From Tubulanus polymorphus (taxonomy: Eukaryota; Nemertea; Palaeonemertea; Tubulaniformes; Tubulanidae): a stretch of DNA of 64,000 nt. Positions 46,882 through 61,800 of the stretch are shown here, one piece after another. The notes beneath the pieces are model-generated. The model was given only the letters and a program-made list of their open reading frames with translations. It searched no databases and had not been told where the DNA came from. The stretch is taken from contig NC_134036.1 in assembly GCF_964204645.1 (NCBI RefSeq), positions 3,399,501 to 3,463,500 of the forward strand, written 5' to 3'. Position 1 is the first letter of the stretch. Every line of letters starts with the position of its first letter. Made by a program: the position numbers and the translations under genes.

Positions 46882-49800
46882 CTGTAAAGAGTAACGGAGA
46901 GAAAACGTGTGAAGATCGCGATGACATTAAAAATCAATGAATTCGTCTGATGAAGGTAAGTAACGTGCGAAACCATGCGGTTAAAAACAAACTAAATTCA
47001 AAACTGATGCATTAGTTCATTCATTTCTCTCTACAGTCTAGCTATACGAATTAAGACATGTGGTGGCATAGGCCCATCAGATTCAATTCCCGGCGAGGGA
47101 GGAATGTGGCTAAGCCTTGTGATGCCACCAGGTTCAGATCTCTGCAAGGGAGGAACGTGGTGTAATCTCACGATGCCATCAGGTTTTAATCCCTGCGAGG
47201 AACGTGGCAGAGTCTCGCGACGCATCAGGTTCAGATCTCTGGTAGGGAGGAATGTGGCCGAGTCTAGTGATATAATCAGGGTCAAAGCCCCGACGAGGGA
47301 GGTAAGTGGCTGAGTCTACCGAAGCCATCAACGACCTAAGTCGCACGATAGTTAACCTACCTCTCGTGATAGACATCTGGGTGATCGTATTCAGGATGCA
47401 ATAAATGCCGATCGTAACCTACGGAGAGATCAATAGCAGAAAAAAACAGGCGATTAGTGTTAAACTCGACATGCAACTAAATAACTACACATTACAGCTA
47501 CATCAAACTCTCGTGCCTCTATCACATCCCTAGAGCAAATCTGACATTCAAATGGTGCGACTAAAACCGTTATCGGGTTGAAGGACTGCGCCCTCTTGTG
47601 ACTTCCTAATGAATTATTATTTCATGCAAACGACTTCTCTAAATTTCGTTCACCTGTCGCTCATAAATGCTATGCGTCGACCAATTCCACTCTGGGAGGA
47701 CACAACTACACAGTTCTGCGAGATTCAACTCACCAAGAATTAGAGATAGATTCATTTTCGCTTAACTTCCAAAAACTCTTTAACCCTGTAGATGCATTGA
47801 AAGGGTTAAGAGTCGAAAACAGCACTGCGTAGCTTAGTCCGGCATGCAAGAGAATTCTGACTCGGTCGTCAGCGTTGCTCTCGTTTTTAGGAAAGTTATT
47901 TATCGCTCTGTTCTATAACATACCGGCCATGGCAGCGTGTTGAGCTAATTCATCCGGGTTCATCGACTGCGGCTGTCGTCCCGGCAATTCTTCTGACTTC
48001 TCTTCCTCCCGACGTTTTAAACAAGCTGCTTTCGGGTTTAGATTTCGCTCTGCAGAAAAAAGAAGATCGAAAATCGTTAATTCACGTTTCTCGACAATGT
48101 TACTACATGGCTGGGAGGATGACGCTAGCTCTGAAACCAACTTTCAAAAGGGAAACCCAGAAAGAAGCCAAAAAGTGAGCCATTACCACTGACAAACAAA
48201 TTGTAACCTATGAACCCCGAATTGACGAGGTACTATAATCATAGTTCCCTGAGCTTTCCCTGATTTTTCTGACTGCGTTTTCCAGGTTTTGCAGGTCAGT
48301 GGCCGCCCTGAACAACTTTTACAAATAGGTAGAGAACATAGGAGGATTGATGTTTTGGCTCAGTTCCAAGAGCCAGTTTTCTTCACACTCGAATCGAATA
48401 GACAGTCACTCGTCTACGGACGCTCTCCACACGTCTCGTCGTTGCCGACCTTATCCGACCGGAACATACCTCTCACTTGTTGCTCTAATTGAGTGATAAT
48501 ATTGACGGCTTGTTGCAGTATCATTAGTTTAGTCAGCGGCTGCGTGCTGCCCGTGTGAATCGTCACCATGTGCCCGAGTTCTTTGAACGACTCGTTAATA
48601 TCGCGCACGCGAATCCTGAAAACGATACAAACATCGAAAAACACATAAACGGTTAGACGCCGTCGCTGATCGAGTGTTGCTGCCCGGCTCTATCCACGCG
48701 TCAGGATTGAGGAATATTTGAAAATACCGTTCCGTCGATCGAAAACCGTGCGAAATTTCGTTTTTCCCCGGTTTTTTTTTTCTCAACTATTCGTAGCCGA
48801 TATGAGCGGTGGTTCTCGTCGCCTAGCAACACCCGACGCGCGCAGACGTCCTCCGCAGCAGTCGTCGTAGATACGTACCTCGAACTTGATTCTCGAGTTG
48901 CGTAATCACGGCGACCGCCTGCTGCAGTATTTGCAGTTTCGTCAACGGCTGCGCCTGTTGCTGATGCGGTTGTTGCCGCGGCGACGATGTTGCTATGGCG
49001 ACGGCCCCGCCGGGCGTATGTAAGGCTATCATTTGACCTAGTTCCTTTAATGCGTTGTTTATGTCACGACCGCGAATTCTGCAGTGTATAAAACGTATTC
49101 ATGATGTTTAATTAATATCGTTGTGCTCCCCAATTATTGTCAACCTACGGGGTCCCGGTCCCGGCCCCCACCCGGTTAAAAACCCTTCAAAATCAAACCC
49201 CCAGATTATTACCCCTCATCCCTTAATTATCAAATTAGCATGTAACCAGGCATAACTTGCATGTTAATCAGTAGATTTGTGAAGCGCCTGTTTCATTTTT
49301 TCATTTTTGAATTGTTCAAGTGTGTGTCAGTGAAAACTGCATCTACAGCCCGTTGTATGCTGAGCAGAAAAACAAGTTTCTGACTGTGTTTGCGCATACT
49401 AATCAATTTGATACTCATTACGCCCAAAAATTACCTCTAGCCACAACATTACGAATAAAAGAACCTCATTGAGTTAAGACTGATTATCCAGAAAAAAATA
49501 GAATTTACAAATTTAAACCAGATAACGTATTCTATGACCCCCGATGTAACGAAATGGACCGACAAGAAATAAGGCGAGTTATTTTGCGTAGGATTTGATT
49601 CGATTAGATTTTTTTTCACTTAATGATTTTGAGATTTAGAAATTTCGCCGAGAATCAAAAACGGAAAAGACACAAACCACGAATGAAGAGCAGAGAAAGT
49701 CGTGACATAAACAAAACATCGTTTGAAAAGGACGAATTTCGATAGAATTTGTGATCGATTGTGATTTTACGAGAAATAAAATTTTTGCGCGCGAATGTGC

Positions 49801-52800
49801 TACGCGTGGATAGAGCTGGCGGGAAGATCGTGAATTCGGGATGAAAGGTACGACGAGAGAGAGAGTGGGCGCGAGTGCTTACCTTTCACGGGCGTTATTC
49901 GCCTGGCGTCGTAATCTCTCGCGTTCGGCCTTCGTTTCGGGAGATTCGTCCTCGTCGGGTTCCGTTCTGAATAAATAATCGAAAAGACGAAAACATGAAT
50001 TCATCGTCGCTCAAACGCAAACAACATTTCATCGACGCACTTTATCAACTGCTGATATACAATAGATAGATTCGTATTCGATTTATAATGACAAACAAGT
50101 TGTGCCAGTTCCACTACCAGTTTCACAAAAAACCTTTCGAAAAATATCTTCTTCAATTTATAAATTAAGTTCATGCTTATCAAATTTTCAGCGTTTGCAA
50201 AATATCAAAATCTATAAAACCAGATATAAAACCGGATACAAAAATATTGAAATTAAAAAAAAAAAATTAGTAGGATTTCCGCAGAGGAAAATCTTTTTTG
50301 ACAGCTTTTTTGTGAAACCATTCGCGTCCTGGATATTTTTATAAAGTTAGTTCAAAACCACAATTTAGACCTTTCGCCTCGATTAATGGTGAAGGGATTT
50401 TTTGAAATATCGCTGTACACCGCCGTAAAAAGAAATCCCACCTCCGCAGACGCGCGGAGGCAATGAATAAAGCAAAAACTACAACCCAGAGAGGAGAAAA
50501 GTTTAATAGAAATGTATAAGAGAGAGGCAGGGAGGGAGGGAGAGAACGGGGGCTAAAGATCGAAGAGGTTTCATTTATAGAATTCTATATTCATGCAGAG
50601 TTGTTTCCGATTCCCACCACTACAAAAATCTACTTTAGTAATTTCGCTATCCAAACATCGATCCGTTGTAGTTCTTAATTTCAAGTTGCATCTCAATATA
50701 TCGATATTTCTGTCCAATAAACAGGGTGGACATGTTTCTGAATTTCAAGTCTACTACGCTCTACTCTGTAGAGCGCAAAGTTTGGTGTTCATATGATTTC
50801 TAGGATCGATGTTTAAGATTAATTAGCTGTGATTAGATTCTCATTCACCAGTCAAAACAAATACCGAGTAATAAATCAAGTTGCTTTCAAAAAAGTCACT
50901 CTCGCAAGTCTGCAATTTTCATTTTTTCTCTCCCCTTTCGTAATCAACTAAGGAGTAAGTCCCCTTATCGAAATCAACACTAACGCGCTAAAATCAGGGA
51001 TTGTGGCTTGGAAAAGAAGGCAGGTATTAATTAAATTTTTTTTTCAGGTTTTATTTCCGATTCCCTGGATTCAGTCTTATTCGCTCGGTATACAGCATAG
51101 GCCAATTCGCCTGAATCACGAAGAATCAGAGAATATTCTCAAAATCATCTAAATATATCCAGAATTGACGCATTAATCATTGCTATAGTTTAAATTTACA
51201 TTCACAACATTCATTTAATCATCAACGATTACGGCATTTTTTTTCAGTAACAATTTGTGTCAGCTTCACAATGGTGCAAATCAAACAAAGACATCTTTTT
51301 AGTTATTTCCCCGAATTTTGAATATCTCGTACACCAAACATGCCCGAACAAGTTCAACTTCGAAAGCCACCCCTAATTCAGACCCGGAGATTGTAAACCC
51401 AAAATGAAATTTGTTAGAATTTCTTTTTACACAATCTAATATCGTTAACCCCTAAGTATATTTTTTGTTTTCAATCTTAGTTTCTAAAATTACGTAAAAT
51501 TCATCCAAACCCTTCGAAATAAATTGTTAAGTAAACCCATTTTTCGGAGATCTCGAAATAGATGGATTACCAATCAAGTTCTACGCGAAGTTAATTCCGG
51601 GTCTAATTGCCCCTCAAGTTAAACGAAAACATTTTAGGTCCCCCGAATTATGAAACATTCTTTGAATGTCTGAAATGCATTCTCGTTGTGCCACATCACA
51701 GTAACATGATTTTGTATCTTATTCATTTGTTTTTTGGTCTAGTTACCCATCAGGATTTTCGTTATCCGACATTGGCTCCGAAGAGCACATAGTGTTAATT
51801 GCAGACCTGCACGCGCGACTTAGAGTTGCTAGGGTTACAGACCTAGAATGGTTTGATAGCGAGTCCGCGTCCCTGAAATGATACGAAAAAATTAATTCAA
51901 TACATTTTCACGATAAACTGCAACAGAGATTTCTCAAACAAAACTGACAAGACAGTGGAACTGGATCCAGAGACAAATTAAACCCGCACAACTTATGAAC
52001 TGGATCCAGAGTCAAATTAAACCCACACAACTTAGGAACTGGATCCAGAGTCAAATTATACCCACAACTCAGGAACTGGATCCAGAGTCAAATTAAACCC
52101 ACACAACTGTGGAACTGGATCCCGAGTCAAATTAAGCCCACCCAACTGTGCAACTGGGGCAGTCAAATCAGACCCACACAACTGTCAAATAACTACCTGA
52201 ACATCTGCTGCAAATTTTCTCCTAGTGACGTCGGGCAAACCTCGTCAAACTTTGAGCTGGAGTTCTCAGTGTTTTGAAACTTTTTCCTGCAAAGTAAGAA
52301 ACGCGCGTAGACAATGAAAACACGTTCCGATTGAGTCAAATGAAACGAACGAAGACGTATTACGAATTGATACAAACCTCGGTCGTTTCGAACCATTGGA
52401 AGGAGTTGAAGGAGTTTTTGGAAGTGGTTTCTCATCTTTTTCCGACTTGTTGTCGTCGCGATGATTTTCTATTTTTTCGACCTGCAAATGAAACGGGGAA
52501 CGTAAGATAATCGGAACTATCAAAAATATATCGTAATCGAACAATGGTGAACTCAGTTATAACCCAAATGCATTTTTTGCTGGTATTCTAAAGGGGCTGG
52601 AATCATGGAGTATGACATCTAGGCTGCTGAAGTAGCAAGGCCTTCAATACCCGAAAAAGTACGGAAAATTAAAGCCCCATTTTGGTGAAATCTATTTCTG
52701 GTAAGAGCAGCAGATATTCTATAAGGGGTGGATGATTTTCAGAGGTGTCGATGTAAAATTGAAAGGAGTGGCCCGTTGTTGAGAACACCGAGACCCTGGG

Positions 52801-55800
52801 CATAGTTAAAACTCATCACACGTTAGCTAAGGTTTTCTACTCGGGATCGACTTCTCTCGACTGGTATGAAATACGTACATGTACCTTAATGCTACCATCA
52901 GTGGTTTGTTCGGTATGTTTATCGGCCGTACTCGACGGCGGCATGTACCCGCCATCGACGTGGTCTAGACCGGCTCCTGACGCCCGCGCCCGCTCGTCAG
53001 GGGGAAGGTGATGAGCACTATTCGGCTGAAACGACAACGAAAATAGAAAACGATTATCAAAACGAGCGGTTAAAATTTCGAAAAAAACAAAAACATAAAC
53101 GCAGAGGAATCGAGTGATGATAGACAACTAGAAAGTTACTTCAGTTACAAGGAAGAAGATTTTCTGGCCTCCCTTTTCATGTGGAGAGGATGGAAGATTA
53201 TTTTCAGGGACATTCTTTTGCTCAGCATATCATCATCGGAATTGAAACCATGTTTAAAAGAACTGTCTATGAACACATACATGTCGCTTTAGAAAAAGCA
53301 AATATACAGTAGACTCAACTGTTCAACTCAACTCATGTTTGTTGGGATATTTTTTGGAATACTATTTATTGAATACAAAACATCAAACTCCGATATCACT
53401 CAAATCGGACACATTTCTACAGTTTCAATACATCTGACTTGAGCTGAGTCTACTGCAGTTTTGATTATAGGTTAATCGCTGATTTCATTAGACAATAACA
53501 TATAGGCAATAGGCGAGAACATCGGTTATTGAATTGATAACTAGTTCCTACTACACTGTGTGTGTGTAAGAACCCTAAATAGAACATGCACACACACTCA
53601 CGTTCAGAGTTGAGGGTAAGACTACTAAATCGAAACACATGTGTTACTGCTTATCACCAGTGACTTATCATCATCATCAGCATTCAAAGGTAAAACTGAC
53701 ATAATCCTCTGAGAGGCTTCCAGTAGGAGGAGAACCCGTGGGCTTCCAGGAAAACTCTGATGAGTAAACAATCCTATAACTCCCTGACCGGTAACCCCCT
53801 CGCCTAATGAAGGCTGGCTACTACTAACATGTTGAATATCTATGTCTAAAGCTGGGTAGACAGTCTATCATACATTGGCAAGAACATCAGTCATTGAATT
53901 GATAACTAATAATTTTTTCTTAAACCCTTACAAGTTCAAAAGCATGATACCTATCCGTTCCACTAAACTGGCATCCGACATTTACAATAAAAACTTTCAA
54001 CAATGTTTTGAAACTAGCTCCCAAATTTACAGTTTTAAAACTGAAGGATACCCGCGGCCGCGCATTCTAAACGGTGTATTGTTTTTATAGTAATATATCA
54101 TCACTACCGCTCGTGAACTCTTTAACTAATAACACTTGTACAAATACAGAGGTTCTAATTCGCTCTGCTCCTTCTCATCTACAATACACTATAGCAGGGC
54201 CTTCAACATCATCGCTAGTACTGTCTGTTACATTCTCAACCTGATTTATAGGCCCTGCTAAAGAACAGGGCTAATCTTCACCCGGGGCCGGACGAGGAAT
54301 CCTGTGGGGGAGATCCTAAGCTGACCGAATTGAGGATCCCCGTGAAAGACATTCACCTGGCAGAATCGAGGATATTATGAGATCTTCACCTGGCCACATG
54401 GAGGATTCCAGCGGGGAAGATCTTCACAGGACTGAATGAGGAATCCTGTGGGTCGGACCTTGTCCAAATGATTTGAGGATTCCCGGGGAAGACCTTTACC
54501 CAACCAGATGAGGATTCCCCGACAAGATCTCTACCCAACCGACCGAATCGAGAATTCCCGGAGAGAATCTACGCACACTTTTCACGTAATCGTAACACAT
54601 ACCGAGGGCGAAGAATACCACGAGGCGTTCGATCCGTAAAGCTGTCCGGTTGTGTAGTAAGCCGCCGGCGAACTGACCGGATGATGATGATGATGCTGCT
54701 GCTGATGAGGATGGTGAGGATGACCGTTCAGATGCTGATACGTGAACGCGTTACCGTTCGTTAAATTCGTGTAACCGTTCGTTAGATTGGGCGTCGTCGA
54801 CGGCGACAACGACGCGGGCCCGTTATTGTTGTTGTTGTTGGAATGTGTCGACAGGTTATACGGCGCGTCCATGACGCCGGCGCCACCTGGTGGCATCATG
54901 TAGTTATAACCCTGCAGACCTCCGACGTCCTGCATCGGGTAACCGGCGTTATTGTATCCCCACTGCGTACACCACATCGTAGCGATTCTCAACGATTCGA
55001 TTCGCGGCGAATCGGACGAAACTGATTCTCGAAACTAAAATAATTGTCTTCTTCCGTGTCTTCTAAATTCACTAGAATCTTTCTCTAATTTTGCTACGTG
55101 TTTGAAAAGTCAGTATTCCCGAAGATAAATCCGATATTTCAGAGACTTTCGCGACCTCTCAGTTTGGTGAAAATCTCCGATTCGCTCCGCGTTTGAACTG
55201 GTTTATATCGCTTGATTCCTGATTAAGAGATTTATATGTGACCTTTTCAAAAAACGCCGTTGTTAAAAATGTATATATATTTCGGTGTATACGCACAGCA
55301 GATGTGTTAAGTGCAGGAACGTGTGGTGTAATATGTGGCTAACACATGTCTGCCAGGAACACACTGATTATTAGAACATCACCGATATATTCAACACAAT
55401 AGACAGCACAACAACAGCAGCAGCAACAGTTCCAAAGAAATTTCGATTGTAGTTAAAATATCCACGAGAGATCAATGTTTTCTAAGTTTTATAAGCCACG
55501 TCCCAGGTTAATAACTTCACTTTAGAGAGAACAGAATACCTTTACAACGTTCGGTCGAAATTCGCGCATCAAAAAAAAAACCGGTCGATAGAATTTCTGA
55601 TGATGTGTCCCGAAATCGAAACCAGCGATCTAATGAATCTACACTCTCAGCTCGAATATAGCCTAGCCCTATATCCTGACTAGCCGAAAACTTATCCAAC
55701 GAGCCACATTTTGAAATTAATTCCAGTCGCCAATATCCAAAACTACTTTTTCAAACTGAACAAATTCCGAATTCGTCTGTCTGTCTTCCGCCACGTTGTG

Positions 55801-58800
55801 TTCTATCTAATCTAATCTGTAGATGAGTCAAAGAGATTCCCTCACTCTCTTCCAGTTGTGTTCAAGTCTATCGAGTCTATAGAGAAAGCTTCACTCACTC
55901 GCTCATACACTGTACAGAGATAGAGAGGTATCATTCGACCATGTGACAGCCAGATGCAGTGCAGTTACACCGACCGCGCGTTCTGATTGGCTCGTTTTGT
56001 TTATCTGCCAGACTCTCAAGTGCCTCTCTAAAATCCAAAACTTGTAACAGAACTTCCTGGTTTTTGTGCGCCGAGCGAGGGCCCTGAAGAGCGCACTTCA
56101 CACCGACGCAGAAAGAAAGAGGCAGGGAGAGAGAACGAGGGGGTCTTTCGAAATTATTGAACAGAATCTATACACTGTTTGAATAATGTTCTCTTGATCT
56201 CAGGAGAAGCAAATTCCCACACTGTCATGTCAAATTTCATTTTGAAATTCAGCATGAAAATGGCTAAGATATTGGGACCGTGGTGGCTTCAAAATTAAGA
56301 GATAAATTTGATTGGAACCGCGGTGGCCTCAAAATTAAGCGATAAATTTGATTGGAACCGCGGTGGCCTCAAAATTAAGCGATAAATTTGATTGGAACCG
56401 CGGTGGCCTCAAAATTAAGAGATAAATTTGATAGGAACCGTGGTGGCCGCAAAATTAAGAGATAAATTTGATTGGAACCGCGGTGGCCTCAAAATTAAGA
56501 GATAAATTTGATAGGAACCGTGGTGGCCGCAAAATTAAGAGATAAATTTGATTGGAACCGCGGTGGCCTCAAAATTAAGAGATAAATTTGATCTCGAATC
56601 TTTTTCATACATTTTCTGACTCCAATTCGATTTTCCAACCTTTCAAATATTTCGAGGCTTTATTTTACCCGACTTTTCCAATTCAACAATAACGAAACCG
56701 AAAATAATATCTCTAATTTTGACAATGAAAAATAATATGTATATTTCCTCTCTATATTTTCTTTCTATTCCCAGAGAGAGAGAGAATCTCTCTACTACGT
56801 TCAAGGAGAAGTGATTCATTTTCAAAGAGCCACAGGCTTCGGTTTTCAGCTTTCATAAATATTTCGCCCCGAGGGCCACTTATAATCGCTATCGAATACA
56901 CTACAGAATACACTACAGACTCCTCCGGTAAAGATGGGTCAAGTACTTCGGGGCTTGCGGCTTGGGTTTAGCTTACAGACGCTTTTATTGACAAAGGGAC
57001 ATTCAGGGAAAAAGTTAAACTCCCCGCGCATTGACAAAAACCGGCTTGCGTTCGGATGTTTCTTTTTAATCTCCATCAAAAATTTACTATGAAAACTTTT
57101 TTTGAAAATATTATCGCAAAAAATAATACGCGCGCGTAAAAACTAAAATTCCATTCCGAAGAAGACTGATGATATACAGTGTAATTTCTGGATCCCAACC
57201 ATCTAGAAATTCGGTCTATCGATATGAAAAACCTGCGATATCAAACTAGTTCAGGAAGTGTGAATTTGACCAATTACATAAGTATTAAGTGATAATATGC
57301 AGGGCTGTGTCAACATCTGAAAAGTTGCCATCAGTAACTAATTGAACTTTTTAACTAACATTTCATTATGAAAGAAAATTTTAGAATTTATCAGTAATCA
57401 ACAGTAACAGTAAGACCCTAAGTAACATCTTTCATATTTCTGTTAAAATTTATCAGTATTTTTCTTTATAAAGTAATAACAAATACTGAAAACAATAACG
57501 GTGTTGAAGCTCTGAATGTGCATGCGAAAAATCCACAATCTGGACGATCCGAAATTTGGATTTTGAACTAAATACATCTTCATCAATCTCACAAACCAAA
57601 TGAATCGCAAATGATGTGAATCGTTAGACCAGGGATTCTGATGGCGACAATGAGTAAGATTGAGTGGAGGAGCCCCTCACACGCCGGCTACAGTCAAAAG
57701 GTTTTCACCGACTCACTCCGAGAGGGGGTAAACCGAAAAGAGAAAGGAATAGAGGGTATAATTGTAACTGACAGTTATAGGTTGCCGCCGGTAACTGCAG
57801 TTACATCTGTTTCCTATTACTACCGCTACTGGTAAATTGCTTATAACTGCGTTTACGACTTTTATTTTCGTCGATCCGTTAATTTCGTCGCTCCCGATCA
57901 TCATTGAACTATTAATCAAAGCTAATTTTCGCTGATCGCTTAATTTCGGTAGTTCGCCAATTTCCGGCAAATTTTTAATTCTGCCAAATATCGATAATTC
58001 CCGATTCCTGGCAAACTATTCATCAATTCATTCCAACCCGGCTAAATTTTTTCCTTAAAATTTTTTTTTTCTTTGGACTAAAATATGTCCAGCAAATAGC
58101 GACGATTTTCCTCTAACCGCCAAAGATGTTCAGGATTTGAACATCAGCGCTGTGAATGCTTATTAACTACCGCCCCCTGGTGAGCCGCGAGTTTAAAACC
58201 ACACTGCGACAGGAATTTCCCCTCGCCGAAATATACACAAACTGAGGCAGGTATTTTGTGGTTATACGTGAAATACAGCTATCAATCTCGTGCAGCCTGG
58301 GACCGCCCCTTTACGCATTCATTATAGCGTAGATGATCAGTTTATGAAAGTGAGCTCTGATATGTCTCAGGTGAAGTTCTGAATACATTTGAAGCCAGGA
58401 CAATCAAGTTGCTAGAAGAATGCTAAAGTCAGAATGATAAACTCAGGGTTTCTTTTTTCATACCTTTTCTATACCCAGATTATAAATTTTCGATAGCCCT
58501 AAGTTACAAATCGCCCAAAAAAGTGACAACTGCCAATTGTAAGTAAGACAATTACGCATAATAGCCTAACATCCAAAATAGAAGGAACATTTTATTTTGG
58601 GACCATTTTCTGATTTTCCATCTTTCTATAGCTATAGATAAGAAGAGAAACCAGAATTAACCAAAACTTCCATAGCTTTTCCAAGGCCTGGAAAAGAATA
58701 TTCCCATTTTCCGGAACTTTCAGAAACCTGCACGAACCCTGAAAAGTGATTGATAGGAACGTATTGATCGGAAGAACTTACCATATGCGAGGGATATGAC

Positions 58801-61800
58801 ATCAGACCGTTGGAATGTGGTGGTAGTAGACCTTGCAGGTGACCGGGTAAACCGGGTAACTGTCCTTCTGCGTGGTTGCGTAATACGTGTATCGCGTCGT
58901 CCAGTCTTTCTTCCATTCGACTTTGCTGCAAAGAGACGACGTCGACGAATTCAATGATAACCGCCATTTTTAAAACATTTCCATGTCCCTGGGGTCCCTA
59001 CGGAGCAGTCATTCCTGGATTTAACGAGTTTTAAAGATTTCAAATTGTCTGCATTTACTAGACATTTTTCCCATTACTAGGACTCCTCTTTAGTCGGGAC
59101 CGTTTATCTCAGTGGTTTTATAAGCGAATTCCAATACTTTCTAATTTTTGGTAACCGCCTAATTGGGCAACAATTCCTCGTACCATCTGTATCGATTTAG
59201 GCGTAGTCTACTGTACGACTACACGTGCAAACATTTCTAATTGCCTATTTCTCAAAATTGAAGGAGTTTTAAAGGAGTTTCTGGCATTTTGCTCAAATCA
59301 AAGGAGTTTCGAGCACCTTTGAAAGCATTTCCCGTTTAGGAGTTTCTTAAGGAACGAAGGAGTAGTAGGGACCCGGTTTGTAAAGCGTCCGCAAACCGAG
59401 GATCATTGGTTACGCTAGATTGAAACTAAATTTATACACCGCGTGAAATTACTTATGAATCAATTCATAATGAACATATTTTTGGAACTTTCCCTCTGAC
59501 ATTTTCCGGCTGGGTTTCAGAGCGACGGGGTACTGAAGGACAGGCTGCTTTGATGTATGATAGTTTTATGGCGTAATATTTCATTCGAACACATATATTT
59601 ATTTACGCAAAGCATTGCTTCTAAACCTTTCTTCTCGGGACACTTTCAGCAAGGTAGCAGAAAGTATGAATCAGATGACAGGCTTTATACATTGTTGATA
59701 ATGATAATAATTATCATAATTATAATAATTATTCAATTAATTGATTGAACTTGTTGAAAAGTTGATAAATATGGGAAATTGATTTTAGAAGCCTGAAAAT
59801 CACTAACAGGAACCTCGGGAAAAACCAGGTTTTGATTAAGCGAAAAACCTCCAGAATTTTTTCAAATTATCAAACTGAAAATCGCCCGGGGTATGGTAGG
59901 GGGGAGGTGTTTAGTACGGACGGTTAAAATCTAAAATACCTGAGCGGCGTCCGGAAGTAAACATGCCACGTCGTCCAATAACAACTGAATATACGGGAAA
60001 AAGTTGACGAGGACAAATTGAAGAAAAAATAAAAACGAAAAAAAAACTTGTGTGCGTGTAAAGAAAGAAAATGCGACTAAGTAAAAAATATTTCTAAAAA
60101 AAGACATGTTGCATAGCAAAAATCTATTAGGGGTCTCGCAAAATCCTGAGATAAATAGAAATTAATTTTCTGAGGCTCGAAATGTTAGGAAATTCAAATC
60201 GTCCACGCTCCATGAATTTATCAATAATTTAGTTTGTAACAAGAATTAGCGAATTATGAAAAAATATTGAAAGCAATGCAATAAAAAGGAAAAAGAAAAC
60301 TGATTTTGCAAAAAAATTCTCAAGGTAGGGTGAGGGTAATAAAATCTAGGCGATCGGTTTTTAGTTTGTGAGAAAAAGTGACGAAAAAGAAGAGCTTTTT
60401 CGATCAGCAAAAAAAGTGAAAAAAAAAAACAAAACAATTGAAATTTTTAACACTAGCAACGGGTGATTGAGAGAGATACAGATAGAGAATGAACTTACTT
60501 TTGATGGCCCCATTATGTTCTACAAGAAAAAATCGAAACAGAAAAATGTCAACGAAATAAAAACGAAAAACGAAAAAAGAAAACCAGCGAAAATTACAGT
60601 CACGACATGTAGCAAGATATGATATATATATATAACAGGCAGAGAATCGTCCTCGTTTTCGGACATTTTTTCTAGAAATAATTTGAATATCATGACACAT
60701 AAATCGACGAAAATTACGTACCAGCGAATGTAAATGACTTTCGAACTGTGAAGAGGTAGTTGTTTGAGATGATACGTTTGGGCGGGACCATTGACTAGTA
60801 ATCGGACCTCCGACTGAAAGACAGAAAAACATTTCGAATTCGGAAAAAAATCGGAAGGAGGCTGAAGAGGTACGACCGGGAGGTATTCATTACTAACCTG
60901 ACATGGGAGGAGGTGATGAAACAGGCGTGGATGGATTTGATCCATAACTATTACTATGTTCTGTAGGGTATATCTGAAATGAGTTAATTGAAATAATAAT
61001 TAGTTAATTGATCTAATTAATCCTATAAGATTGATAATTTTCATCTCCGAAAATACTAATAAATTAAATCAATGTTGTCCTCGGAGGAAGCATCCTTTAT
61101 TTTAAGCGGTTACAACCAGAAGCGTTTCCTGTCCCTAAATCGGGGTGGCGAAGAACATTTTTGAACTTTTTTTTTCATTTTCAATTCGTGCAAATCCCGC
61201 GGAAACTGGTCAGCTGCTCGCGAATGTATACAGGTAATTGCTAATTAGCGGATTCGAGAAACTCCGGATGCGAGTCCGGATTAAAACGCGATCGATCGAT
61301 CGACGAAATCCCGCGCGTTCGCGTCGACGCCGCCGTGTAAGTCATGGGAACCGGTCCATCTGACGAGACCGCGTGGGAACCAGTCCATCTGATCATCATC
61401 GTCGTTTCGTTCGTTATCGAGCGGTAAAGTTTCGTCAGTTTTTCCTCGTTGACGCGGCGCGCGGCTCACCGATCATTCAAAAACAAGAAAATCGCGGATG
61501 ATATTTTTCGAGATAAGACAAACAAAAAAAGATTCCTGCGAAAGATTTCTGTTCTTTTTTCAAGAAAATTTCCTCATCTTGATATGGAAAAATCAAAGGG
61601 GGCAATTTGTCGAGTGCCCTCAGTTTCTGGCCCAATTTCTTAAATACTCATTTCTATAAATACAAATACATGTATTGTTTCATAAGGGCTACTATAACGT
61701 AGATAATGAGATCGGATGCCCTGAAAATTCACAAAAATAAGTCTAAATTTTCTGGGGGAGGGCACCGGACCAACGCCGAACATGAAGGATACTTGCACTT

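Larger units (their letters stand above)
58926..60897. other. E-protein introns around e5-e7
   Basis: Apart from e5 (60722-60813), microexon e6 (60499-60519) and e7 (59940-59984), the sequence is A/T-rich intron with an ATA/ATT run at 59,698-59,735. Confidence 0.6.

Noticed and set aside
60404-60945. Two overlapping 140-codon minus frames
   Set aside because: They run through introns with no splice logic; only the e4, e5 and e6 exon pieces inside the region are supported.
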